Origin: Thysanoteuthis rhombus
Taxonomy: Eukaryota; Mollusca; Cephalopoda; Oegopsida; Thysanoteuthidae
Direction: 5' to 3'
Assembly: GCA_963457665.1 (NCBI GenBank)
Contig: OY735219.1
Span: 20,417,119 to 20,481,118 of the forward strand
Length of the DNA stretch: 64,000 nt
The notes under the pieces: model-generated
What the model was told of the DNA's origin: nothing
Databases searched by the model: none
The model's input: only the letters and a program-made list of their open reading frames with translations
Shown: in pieces, positions 37,601 to 44,895 of the stretch
How the letters are laid out: every line of letters begins with the position of its first letter
Position numbering within the stretch: the first letter of the stretch is position 1
Program-made: the position numbers and the translations under genes

Positions 37601-38710
37601 CCAATCACAGAATGCAGCCAAGAGAAGGTGGTCTCATGATAGCTTCTATTGAGTGACAAAGCAGACCTGTTCACTGAATTATTTTGACAAACATCCTCAT
37701 GTTCTGATGCCTATTTTGGCTGGTGAGCTCCCTGACCTTCCTCAGTTATATGTTGCATTTCTCTGTTTCTCTGTTTTCTCCACAATCTCTGATTCCCCTG
37801 CAGTCAAGTTACAAAAAATGATTTGGCACAGAACATTTTTCTTCCTTGGAAATCTCATGATTTATGAAGAAATCTCTCTGTATGCAGCGAGATAACTCGA
37901 CAATTAGCTATTGGACAAAGTTGACTCTCGCCAGATATATTTGTCAGCACACTAGACAGTGCAATGTTGAGTTTGAAGTTGTTTGAATCAGCAGTTGTTG
38001 AGGAGTCTAATGCAACCCAATTACTCAGCAAGTGGCCATTGTATAAAGTTAGCATTCACCAGATATATTAGTCAGCAGTCAATGCAGCCTAATGTTCAAT
38101 TTGAAGTTGTTTGAATCAGATCTTACATCAGAATTTTTTTTAAAAATGTGAAATTGACTAAGATATAGTACGTATTTATTCTATGGATCTTCAATGACTA
38201 TGTTTGAAATAGGTAAACTGACTGTATTTCTCCCAAATCAGAGTTTTCCACCCTATTAGAAATTTTTAGGCAAAAAACACTCCAATTAAAATTTTAAACA
38301 AATTCTTTTGTTCTATTTTCAATGACAAAAATCAACAAATTCTGAAAAGTTAGAAGGAAATAACTCATAACATTGAGCAGGTCAAATAATGGAATTACTT
38401 CACTTGAATTTAAAAATTGCCATTTCTGGAAAATTAGCCGGGAGAAAACATAACCTTGAGCAAGTCAAATAATAGTCACCTCAATTGAATTTCTGGATGG
38501 GATGGTTAATTAGCTGGGATAAAATGTTGTGCTGTTTTAATGTTTTGTTTGTTTTTTTTTTACTTTGATTTATTCAAAAATTTTAATCCATTATTTATTC
38601 ATTTTTTTTCCCAGGCAATGAAAAATAATGCAGGATTTCGTGTGTGGATTTTATTCTTCTTGGTTGTGTGTACATTTGCTTTGCTTTTCCTCGATTGGTA
38701 CAATGACTGA
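19939..38710 (+). CDS. STX18: Syntaxin-18 (Qa-SNARE), complete 11-exon gene
   Basis: Coding exons: 19939-20100, 22130-22197, 24726-24838, 27959-28036, 29087-29153, 30297-30358, 31754-31950, 33398-33456, 34832-34901, 37150-37230 and 38615-38710. Every junction has GT..AG and keeps frame; the total is 1053 nt, 350 residues plus stop (human STX18 has 335). Seen in order: an N-terminal block [19 protein letters not shown]; a helical domain with [26 protein letters not shown], almost as in vertebrates; an acidic Thr/Ser-rich linker in exon 7; the SNARE helix with [16 protein letters not shown], whose Gln292 is the likely zero-layer residue; and a C-terminal anchor at about residues 328-347. STX18 sits in the ER membrane and, with USE1, BNIP1 and SEC22B, receives Golgi-derived COPI vesicles. 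Introns are 1.0-3.1 kb. All parts needed for function look intact. Confidence 0.95.
20676..21390 (+). mobile_element. Internally deleted mariner (irritans-type ends) in STX18 intron 1
   Basis: The left end CAGGTTGGTGCAAAAATAAT is the classic terminal repeat of irritans mariners (compare human MADE1). The right end is a decayed inverse with TGCAATTATTTTTTTATGC. The interior keeps pieces of the transposase N-terminal helix-turn-helix region, [11 protein letters not shown] and ANPHNSRG, in broken frames. At about 715 bp it is roughly half of a full mariner. Confidence 0.75.
21820..21960 (-). repeat. tRNA-derived SINE-like fragment in STX18 intron 1
   Basis: On the minus strand a GTAGTTCGGGTGGTTAAG stretch is followed by a long variable arm and a box-B-like region. 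It resembles the head at 59850-59945, which suggests one SINE family with a Leu- or Ser-type tRNA origin. Not a functional tRNA. Confidence 0.35.
22130..22197 (+). CDS. STX18: STX18 exon 2
   Basis: A TTCTCTTACAG acceptor precedes it and a GTGAGC donor follows. It encodes [15 protein letters not shown], matching the HRKDY region of vertebrate STX18. It enters at phase 0 and leaves with two bases of a split codon. Confidence 0.92.
22725..23020. repeat. Palindromic foldback element F2, copy 1 (STX18 intron 2)
   Basis: Arms at about 22725-22800 and 22935-23015 are inverse complements of each other over about 75 bases. They carry AAAAGCTTTTTTAGTACAATG and GGACCACCTTTCCTACATTG-type sequence around a 140-base centre. 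A second copy starts at about 63690 and runs to the window edge. Confidence 0.65.
23025..23290 (-). pseudogene. Mariner-like transposase C-terminal fragment M1
   Basis: Minus-strand sequence resembles the mariner end region (phenylalanine/tryptophan-rich block after the SPDLAP motif). It shares with 46020-46240 and 52850-53080 the block that reads TTTTCAAAACAG or its variants on the plus strand. Frames are broken. Confidence 0.45.
24400..24695 (+). repeat. Foldback repeat F1, single half-unit (STX18 intron 2)
   Basis: It ends with TTTCTATTGAGTGACTAACC just 30 bases before the exon 3 acceptor, so the acceptor's pyrimidine tract begins at the repeat edge. It carries the ATTCATTGATCACCCC word shared with the other F1 copies. 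Confidence 0.6.
24726..24838 (+). CDS. STX18: STX18 exon 3
   Basis: The acceptor is CTTTTTGTAG and the donor is GTTGGT, a weaker match to consensus. It encodes [20 protein letters not shown], strongly like the vertebrate region, and leaves one base of a split codon. Confidence 0.92.
25195..25315 (-). repeat. Dispersed repeat R3, inverted copy
   Basis: Its reverse complement matches the tandem pair at 37890-38140 around CCAGATATATTAGTCAGCA and AAGTT..TTTGAATCAG. Both places are inside STX18 introns, in opposite orientation. Confidence 0.6.
26165..26510 (+). pseudogene. LINE L-A 3' end fragment (STX18 intron 3)
   Basis: The plus strand encodes broken pieces of the LINE C terminus: [11 protein letters not shown], then a frameshift into ADNR- and W-P-rich sequence, then [10 protein letters not shown]. 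It ends in a decayed (TGA)n tail. It is the same family as 13338-14317, 50277-50685, 53845-54450 and 60446-60835. Confidence 0.75.
26640..27300 (-). pseudogene. Penelope-like element, GIY-YIG endonuclease fragment (STX18 intron 3)
   Basis: On the minus strand, downstream of about 27080, the frame reads [20 protein letters not shown], the GIY-YIG-type block of Penelope-like retroelement endonucleases. A stop and frameshift follow. The next frame continues [20 protein letters not shown], then YINMSAE, which is the typical end of that domain. It is antisense to STX18 and not functional as read. Confidence 0.7.
27640..27900 (+). repeat. Interspersed repeat R1, plus orientation (STX18 intron 3)
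   Basis: It has CCTGAATCCGTCCCAAAATT, a TTCATTGAAATTCGAGAAC block and a GGAGATGTTGCGTTGACAAA end, as in the copies at 1470 and 28060. It stops about 60 bases before exon 4. Confidence 0.6.
27959..28036 (+). CDS. STX18: STX18 exon 4
   Basis: The acceptor is GTTAACAG and the donor GTAAGT. It encodes [18 protein letters not shown], equivalent to the KEHRTAVLDFIEDYLK region of vertebrate STX18. Phase 1 at both ends, so skipping it would keep frame (78 nt). Confidence 0.92.
28060..28300 (+). repeat. Interspersed repeat R1, plus orientation (STX18 intron 4)
   Basis: It follows exon 4 by 24 bases, so exon 4 is bracketed by two R1 copies in the same orientation. Words such as TTCATTGAGAACTTCTGGAG and GATATTGTGG identify it. 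Confidence 0.6.
28561..28604. repeat. (TA)n microsatellite
   Basis: A pure TA tract in STX18 intron 4. Confidence 0.95.
28605..28770 (+). repeat. Dispersed repeat R4, copy 1
   Basis: TATGGTCAGAATGATAAGTT, TATGACATCACCAGC and TTTTCCGCTGGA recur in the same order at 50985-51140 in an NXPE intron. About 150 bp and noncoding. Confidence 0.6.
29087..29153 (+). CDS. STX18: STX18 exon 5
   Basis: Encodes [19 protein letters not shown], the best-conserved block outside the SNARE helix. The acceptor is TACACAG and the donor GTGAGT; it exits with two bases of a split Ile codon. Confidence 0.95.
29540..29635 (+). repeat. Foldback repeat F1, end fragment (STX18 intron 5)
   Basis: Only the terminal about 95 bases with GGTTTCTATTGAGTGACTAA remain. 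Confidence 0.5.
30297..30358 (+). CDS. STX18: STX18 exon 6, with an internal alternative donor
   Basis: Encodes [20 protein letters not shown] after a split Ile, matching the KLEPE motif of vertebrates. The outer donor GTAAGT starts at 30359. A second strong donor, GTAAGA, starts at 30329 inside the exon. Both leave phase 1, so use of the inner site would remove exactly 10 residues and keep frame. Confidence 0.9.
31100..31740 (+). repeat. Pyrimidine-rich tract, degenerate tandem repeat P1 (STX18 intron 6)
   Basis: About 600 bases are overwhelmingly C and T on the plus strand, with loosely repeated units of about 40 bases built on TATCCTCTTATTAAACTACC-like words. It runs into the poly-T acceptor tract of exon 7. 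A short relative is at 12880-13060. Confidence 0.75.
31754..31950 (+). CDS. STX18: STX18 exon 7 (acidic Thr/Ser-rich linker)
   Basis: Encodes a low-complexity linker with [13 protein letters not shown] and [10 protein letters not shown] stretches, then [13 protein letters not shown], equivalent to the EDELSPEEIQM motif before the SNARE domain. It ends at phase 0 before GTAACA, a weaker donor. The Thr-rich part is longer than in vertebrates and accounts for some of the extra length of this protein. Confidence 0.9.
33398..33456 (+). CDS. STX18: STX18 exon 8
   Basis: Encodes [19 protein letters not shown], the helix leading into the SNARE motif. The acceptor is TTTCTAG and the donor GTAAGT. The large inverted repeat F1 starts about 100 bases downstream. 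Confidence 0.94.
33560..34415. repeat. Foldback repeat F1, full inverted pair (STX18 intron 8)
   Basis: The left arm (about 33560-33960) begins CAGGTCTGGTTTGTCACTT and contains CCAACATCTTTTGGCAGC. The right arm (about 33990-34415) ends with the inverse: GGTAGC.. as ACCAAAAGACATAGGTCATG, then TTTCTATTGAGTGACTTACC. The arms are imperfect reverse complements over roughly 400 bases each and meet near 33970. All other F1 copies in the window are single arms. The two arms would fold into one long hairpin in the STX18 pre-mRNA. Confidence 0.7.
34487..34610 (+). repeat. Repeat R5 with decayed hammerhead-like head, copy 1
   Basis: The sequence CCTGAAAAAGGCCAGAG, then TGTTGAAATGTG and ACAACCAAGATGAGGA, lines up with 57888-58005. 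There the same positions read CTGATGA and CGAAAC. A CCTCATCTCA word follows in both. Confidence 0.5.
34832..34901 (+). CDS. STX18: STX18 exon 9 (first half of SNARE helix)
   Basis: Encodes [20 protein letters not shown] and then WDQ, whose CAG at 34899-34901 is the last codon and is probably the zero-layer Gln that makes this a Q-SNARE. The acceptor is TTTTTCAG and the donor GTGAGT. Confidence 0.95.
37150..37230 (+). CDS. STX18: STX18 exon 10 (second half of SNARE helix)
   Basis: 27 codons, phase 0 at both ends: [19 protein letters not shown] and NEQIRE, matching the vertebrate EIDSIHQLVVGATENI block. Skipping would keep frame but break the SNARE helix. Confidence 0.95.
37386..37672 (+). repeat. 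Foldback repeat F1, single half-unit (STX18 intron 10)
   Basis: It starts CATCAACCAAAACCATCAGC and ends GCTTCTATTGAGTGAC, matching the right arm of 33560-34415. Confidence 0.6.
37890..38140 (+). repeat. Tandem pair of repeat R3, 128-bp period
   Basis: Two adjacent units share CCAGATATATTTGTCAGCA or its variant and TTTGAAGTTGTTTGAATCAG. The AAAGTT anchors at 37917 and 38045 are 128 bases apart. Confidence 0.7.
38615..38710 (+). CDS. STX18: STX18 exon 11 (membrane anchor and stop)
   Basis: Encodes [18 protein letters not shown] and [13 protein letters not shown], then TGA. It is almost identical to the vertebrate tail anchor, whose end reads LLFLDWYDS. The acceptor is TTTTTCCCAG. Only two residues, Asn and Asp, follow the aromatic WY, as expected for a tail-anchored ER SNARE. 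Confidence 0.96.
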   Translation, partial: AMKNNAGFRVWILFFLVVCTFALLFLDWYND

Positions 38711-41700
38711 CCTTCATCGATTGAGCACTCTACTTTCTGGCCACAACCACAACCAATCACCTGCCTGCCTTATTAAAATCCCAATCATTTGCTGAACAAA
38801 GCCCAACTATTCTTCAGACCACAAAACTAAATGAGATGCATTTTTCTTCTACTTCCAACCAGAAGCTATTTTGTTAAGGATCCACTGGCTTTGTTTTTTT
38901 TTTCTTTTCTCTAATCTGATGGATGATGTTGTTGCTAGTATTATGATATTTACTTCATGAAAATGGATGTGTGTATGTCTGCGCATTGAAGTGTGTATTT
39001 CCCAAGTCTCTCAGATGAAGAATATGAATTGAATTCATTGCATGTTCTTTATTTTGGGTTGGGAGGTTCTATGCGCCATATCTCTTCAGGTTGTGGCTGA
39101 TCATTGTTCTACACTGCTCTGAACTTATTGATTGTTTTGGGGAGAGATGCTGGAGTGGTTTCCGATCACTTTCTATGTGTTTTTTTTTTTTTTTCTTTTT
39201 TTTTTTCTCTCTCCTTTTTTTTCTTAGACTGAATACCCAGTCTGTCCTACTATTATACCCATAACTGGAGAGGAGACAAATGATTCATGTCTTCCCAAAG
39301 GTGAACATTAATGATCTCCCCCTAGAGTTTGAACTTTGCTTGTTGATTTCATTGTCCATGCCGTGAATTGTAACGATACTCGTACCTCCACAACTCATTG
39401 TGTAAGCAAACCCTCTACTAAGGGGATTGTGAACCATAAACCCCTGCAAATTGTCTTTCATGGATTTATAATTCTTCATTGTAAGGATGTGATTTTTTTT
39501 TGTACTATAGTAAAAATTCAATCTGAGGTTTTCTTTGAGAAACTTGAAGAATGCAAAAAAAACCCAGAAAACTCTAGTTGAAATAACTGCTGACATTTCA
39601 AACGCTCTTATCTGTATAAATTGTTTCCTGAGTCAAAGATGTTAACATGCCATTGAGATTATATATTTTATCTTTTGTTATTTCTATATTCACTGTTTCA
39701 ACTTGAGTATTCTCCGACCATCATGAGGTGGTATGGTAATTATTGCAGCCAATAATTAAAATACTGATAAATGAAAAGCCAATAATCAAAAGTGCTGGTT
39801 GTAAAAATTTCATGTCAAAACAAACCAAATTTTCTGAGAGCAATCTGTATTCTTTGTTATGACAAAATGCTTGTTTTTTTGAAGTCTAGTGTATTCCCGT
39901 AAACAACTTGTAGAGCATAGAGCCACAACCACACCTCACGATCGGACTCTGTTTTGGGCAATTCCCGTCAGGTTGTCCCACGTCAGTCTGGCCACCTATG
40001 CGCCAATCCCGACAGATCTTCTCCAAGCCTGCATTGGCTTCCCAATCCTTCTCTTCCTGTATAGATTCCAGTCCAGTGCTTGCCTTGTAACATTGTCAGC
40101 TGTTTTACATAGGGTGTGTCTGATACACCTCCACCCATGTTTTAATTGTTGATTTTTTTGTTGAGATATGTGGTTGGAAAAAGTACACTTTCTCTAAAGA
40201 TTCATTACATACTTTAGAACATGAAATTCATTCTATTTGGCTAAACTGCAAAATGAACCAGACTTAGTAGCTTGAGCAAGTAAAGGAAATTCAACTCCAA
40301 GTCTTGAATATTAATGGTGCTCATCCCTCCAAATTTAAAGTTGAATTATCTTAAAATAATGATGAAGAAAATTTGGAATTTTCGTAACCCTCAACATGTG
40401 TGAAGGGTGTTTGAATCCTCATAGTGCGTGCTTGAATGATTGGGTTTTACTGTCTATAATTTTGAGAAAGGTTATTAACATTCAAAGTATTTTTTGATGA
40501 TTGAACTCTTTGTTATTTGTGTTGTTAACATGACGTTTCAGGCGATCCAGTCTGCGGCCTCCCGGTGTACAATCCGATTGTGTTGACTTGGTGATTGTAT
40601 CAGACAAGTACAGAATTCAACCAGATGCGGTTTCTGCGATTCGACAGGGACGAAGTATGGAAATCCAGGCCTAACAAGGAAAAAAAAAACTTAAATCTGA
40701 CATAATAAGCATCGGTGCCATTGGAGAAAAGAATTCTGTTTATCATCATCACATTCGGGTAATACCCCCTAAAGAAGGCTGAAGAATGGATTGGCTGAAA
40801 CATAATGTCAATAACACAAACTACAGGGATTCAATTATCTGGGAAACTCAAATGGGTTTTGCTTCTCTGAATCTTCAAGGCTTTGAGTATTAGAGTGATT
40901 CCTCGTGCTATACCTTCCCCCCTTTCTCTTCGTTTGTTATAATCTGGTGGAATTCTAGAGCTTCTGATCTTTTTGTGCCATAAATTGTAGCCTCGATTTT
41001 GCAAAGGTTTTTTACTATCACACAAAGTCAGAAAGAGATATTGTCAAGTTGAACATTCCTTCAAGAGAGGGTGACTTTATGTTTGTGTTGAGAGTTTCAT
41101 CTATGACTCCGAATATGCGTTGATGTTACAAAGATCAGCTTTGTTGTTACACGTTTCCATATGGCTTATAGAATATGATATTTCCTGCCGTATAACACGC
41201 ACCAGTGTATAACACTCACTGTACAGGTATACCTTGCCTTTACAAACTAATTCATTCCAAATGTTAGTTTGTAAAATGAGATATTATTCATAGAAAACGT
41301 TGCATCAGATACGTTCCTAAGAAGTGAAAATCATGCATAAGATCTTTCAATTGTTATATGAATGAAGAAACGATGTTCAAACATTATTTTAATGAGAAAA
41401 GAAATAAAGTACATATTAAACATTAGAAGGGAGAAAAATGTATAAAATACGACGTGAAAGTAATGTGTTGATCATTTTGAATCAATCCTTCGGTGATGTT
41501 GGTACATTGTCCCTCTCCGTTCTGATGACAATATTACACATCACCACGGAGGCAAGTTAAAACTTACTAACTCATCCTTTATCAACAAGCACTTACGTAT
41601 AAAATTGTGAGAGTGCTAGTCACTTGTGAACAAGTTTTTACTGTGTCCGAATTAGACAAAAGATTCTATATAACGTCCATTATATTTAAAATTTTATTTT

Positions 41701-42510
41701 GACATATGTGAAGCGAGAGTTGAGGTTTACCTGTTGTTTGGTAAGGGATGTCTTGGAAGAAACTGAAAACTACAATTTCCGTGAGATCCATAGCCCCCCC
41801 CCTCCAATAGGCTTTTGGTCCAAAATTGTAGGCTACTAGATATCCTCCTGCTGAACTATTCCAGCAAAACATGTCATGGAGTGAATTTTTGCTGTCACAA
41901 AATATTTACCAACTTTGCATGGATGGATAAGTGAGTAAGTGGCATTTGGTTTTGAAAATTTAATTCTCTCTGGTCTCTAAGTGCCCCCTTCTGCCATAAC
42001 CTTTTATAATGCTGGGTTACCGGATTTTACTTACTGAGTGAAAGGTGCTTGCTTGATTTTGGTTTAGGGGAAGAAAGTGTTTGGGTTTTTAGGTTTGTCT
42101 AGTATCACATTTCCAGCATCTATCATGAAGACTGAGATACTCTAGTCTTTCCAAGTTGTTAATTAAGGCATTGGAATATGAGTCACAACAAAAAGTGTCA
42201 ACAATGGACTTTTAGCAAATCTCTGGAAATGATTTGCTGTTCCATATCATATCTTTTGGTACCTTTTACCCTTTATTTTTATTCTATTATTTTTTTTTTC
42301 TTTCTAAATTGAATTTTTTGCATCCCCCCTAAATGAATTCTTGAAATGGAAAGAAGTGTCATGGGAAGATTTCTTGGAATGGTCAGTTGCAGAACTCTCG
42401 GACATCCAAGATTTTCCATAAGTTGGGCTGTGGTCATCTGTATAATTAAAGAGAAAAGTGTCTTTAATTTCTGCTTTGTTTTTAAGATATCAATAAATAT
42501 TTATTAAAAA
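38711..42510 (+). other. STX18 3' UTR and downstream sequence (end uncertain)
   Basis: The first canonical AATAAA words on the plus strand after the stop are at about 41403 and 42492; an ATTAAA lies at 38772. The transcript end cannot be fixed from sequence. Within it, 39880-40150 is a less AT-rich patch of unknown origin, and 41222-41280 looks like one end of a pogo/Tigger-type element (ACAGGTATACCTTGCC then TTCATTCC). No gene is called. Confidence 0.35.
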
Positions 42511-42628
42511 AAATCAATACTTTTTCTTTTGAAAAAAAAAAAAAAACTCTTTGTTTTGTTCGATTTTGCAAGTGATTTTTTTTTTTTTTTTTTTTTTTCT
42601 TTTCATATTTACAAAGTTGAAAAGTGAC

Positions 42629-42662
<34 letters not shown>

Positions 42663-42689
42663 GTTTGGTGGCATTTGTTAGTTCATCTG

Positions 42690-43110
42690 TCTACACAATA
42701 TCTTTGAAAGTACTAAATGTATTTCAATAAAATTTGTGGACGGATTGGCAAGGGAGGGATGGTAAAATTTGGGGTGGATCCAGGAATTATTTTTCATTGA
42801 GAGAGATGTTTTTTCATTTATATATAATATATATATATATACTCATGAATGTTGACATGGTGTATCCTGATGTTCTCACTGAATTTTTCTGGAAGGGTGA
42901 ACATGAGGCTACAGAAGGAATGATTAAACTTTTGAGTGGATCCATGCACAATTATCCCCCCCTTACTTCGTTATATGTTCCAACCACATTTTGGCATTGT
43001 TTCATGTTTGCCCACACGATATCTTCACAAGAATTTCAGTGATATTTTGTGGAAAGGTGAACAATTTGGGGACAGGTCCATGCACAATTACTCCCCCTGA
43101 CAACAGCGTC
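42690..43110 (-). repeat. Interspersed repeat R1, reverse orientation, tandem units
   Basis: Read in reverse it follows the same order as the copy at 1470: a GGATCCACCCCAAATTTTAC-like start and ACAGATG..TATTGTG end. A second unit follows with CACACGATATCTTCACAAGA. Confidence 0.55.
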
Positions 43111-43564
43111 GACAGAGGTATACACTCTTAATGCTTTCTAGGTTAAAACCTTTTGTGGTGTATCAAAAGTATTATCGTTTGTGTAAAACTCTTCCTGTGG
43201 TATCTTTCAATGATCCTGGCTCTTCTGAAATGTTTTTGAGTTCTTGGGGTCAGGGTCTCCCCTACCATGTGTTTCAAACCATCACAGCTGATGGATGTTC
43301 ACTTTTGGGCTTTATTTTAAACGACAATTCACTACCCTTTGAATGCTACCAGTTGGAGGCTGTTTGGTCAGTGTGGATTCCTGGAGATCATAGGCGAAAA
43401 GGTGACCAGTGAAAAAAATGGCTTGGAAAAACTTCACTATGGATTGGCACTGTGGCGTTTAGAGTCAAAATACCTGGCAGGCTTAGGGGGAAGGCCTGTA
43501 CCTAACAGCAGACTGTAAAGTCTCATGTTCTATCCGTTATGCAGGAAGAAAAAAAAAATATATG

Positions 43565-43875
43565 TATGTATATATATATATATATATTGGGTTGAGCACT
43601 CTCTAAGTGAGGTAACTCATCCATTGTAAGCTTATGCAATGCTCTTCCATAGGAATAGAGCACTCTAGTGGATGAGGAATATAAGCTAAAATAAATATAT
43701 CGCCTAAATTCAGCCTTACTGACAGCACAGTTCTATAGCTCAGAGGTAGGATACCGTCCTCTGGGTCTGAAGCGAAGGTTACAATCCTGCCTCGTGGTAC
43801 TGGGTAGGATAATGGATATTCTATAGCCATACTGAAGACTTGTAATACAACGAAACAGCTGTTTGTGGATTACTC
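43565..43875 (+). repeat. tRNA-derived SINE
   Basis: At 43731-43802 there is a tRNA-like head with box A TAGCTCAGAGGT (43736-43747) and box B GGTTACAATCC (43777-43787), 29 bases apart as in Pol III promoters. A nonhomologous body with ACGAAACAGCTGTTTG follows, then (CT)n and (TA)n at its 3' side. It is not a working tRNA: the acceptor stem does not pair cleanly. Confidence 0.65.
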
Positions 43876-43883
43876 TCTCTCTC

Positions 43884-43887
<4 letters not shown>

Positions 43888-43956
<69 letters not shown>
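43888..43956. repeat. (TA)n microsatellite
   Basis: A near-pure TA tract of about 68 bases after a (CT)n run, 3' of the SINE. Confidence 0.95.
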
Positions 43957-43959
<3 letters not shown>

Positions 43960-44399
43960 GTGCTTCCTTTAGCATGCATTTTTTTTCAATTTCTGAAATA
44001 AATTGCATCGCTGTTTAGTGAAGTTTAATACTATGCCTATCACTATGCGATCAGTTTTAATGTAATTGAACCCGGATCAATAGTAGCCAGCTGTCTAATA
44101 AATTTACTTGGCCACCAGACATCGAAGGACACTCAAATGTGGTAACACGTGTGGTCAACAGAAGACACGGATCGGTAAACTCTCCATTACAGACCCTCGT
44201 TGCACAAAACGATGCAGCTCTGCTATCATTGAACGAATCACGCACATTCGGGGATTTATTAAAAAAAATGGCCAGTAGGAAAAGCTGTTAAAATTTACAA
44301 GGGATTTGTTCGTTTTGTGAAGACTTTCTCAAATTTTATTTATAAAAATGTTATGGATACATGAGATTGCTACTAAAGAAAATTAGAAGTTCTGTTATA

Positions 44400-44857
44400 A
44401 TATGATGTAGATATTGTCCTCACGCTGGCTGCAGCATCGCCTACTGCAAGTTTTCTCCGCGGCCCTTTGTCTAGGGCTAGACTTTGAGGTTCTTCGAATT
44501 TTTGCGAAGTGTGACAATTTTGACCGAGGCTATTTACCAGAGCTGGGGAGGAGAAGAGATGAATTCATGCCTTTTCAAAAGACATTAGCGCGAAGTGAAA
44601 GCAGATCGTCTCCGCTGGAGTTTGCTGCTCAACCTTTTGACTGCCGGAACCTCGGAAGTTCTGTTGAGGAAGGAAAAGAAGTGACGAGAACTCTTCTAGA
44701 AAAGGAGGTTGAAAAAAGACGAGAGAATGAACTTGGGGAAAATGAAATAAAAAGCAATTAAATAGAAAAAAAAAAGGAAGCCCCCCCCCCTAAACACAGA
44801 AAAGACGGTCACTGGAATGGCACATCGACACTGCGTGAGGTATTAAGTTAAAAAAAA
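44400..44857 (+). promoter_or_regulatory. Probable 5' UTR exon and promoter region of the NXPE gene
   Basis: This stretch is less AT-rich than its flanks and contains CGCGG, TCCGC and GCGCG words. It holds an upstream open frame (ATG at 44569, 64 codons, Glu/Arg-rich end) that stops at 44759 and does not fit any family I know. It leads without a splice site to the proposed start ATG at 44858. Confidence 0.4.
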
Positions 44858-44895
44858 ATGATATTAAACTATGAAATCTGCGTCAACAGGGAAAG
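44858..44895 (+). CDS. NXPE gene, proposed exon 1 (residues 1-12)
   Basis: ATG at 44858 followed by 12 codons (MILNYEICVNRE) and a perfect GTAAGT donor at 44896. It leaves two bases, exactly the phase that exon 2 needs. A second ATG at 44871 would give the wrong phase. A short cytoplasmic N terminus is normal for NXPE proteins. No transcript evidence is available. Confidence 0.5.

Noticed and set aside
43731..43802. Possible functional tRNA gene
   Set aside because: Boxes A and B are good but the acceptor stem does not pair and a SINE body follows.
44414..44761. 115-codon plus-strand frame upstream of the NXPE gene
   Set aside because: No family match, no splice link in frame to exon 2; better read as 5' UTR with an upstream ORF.
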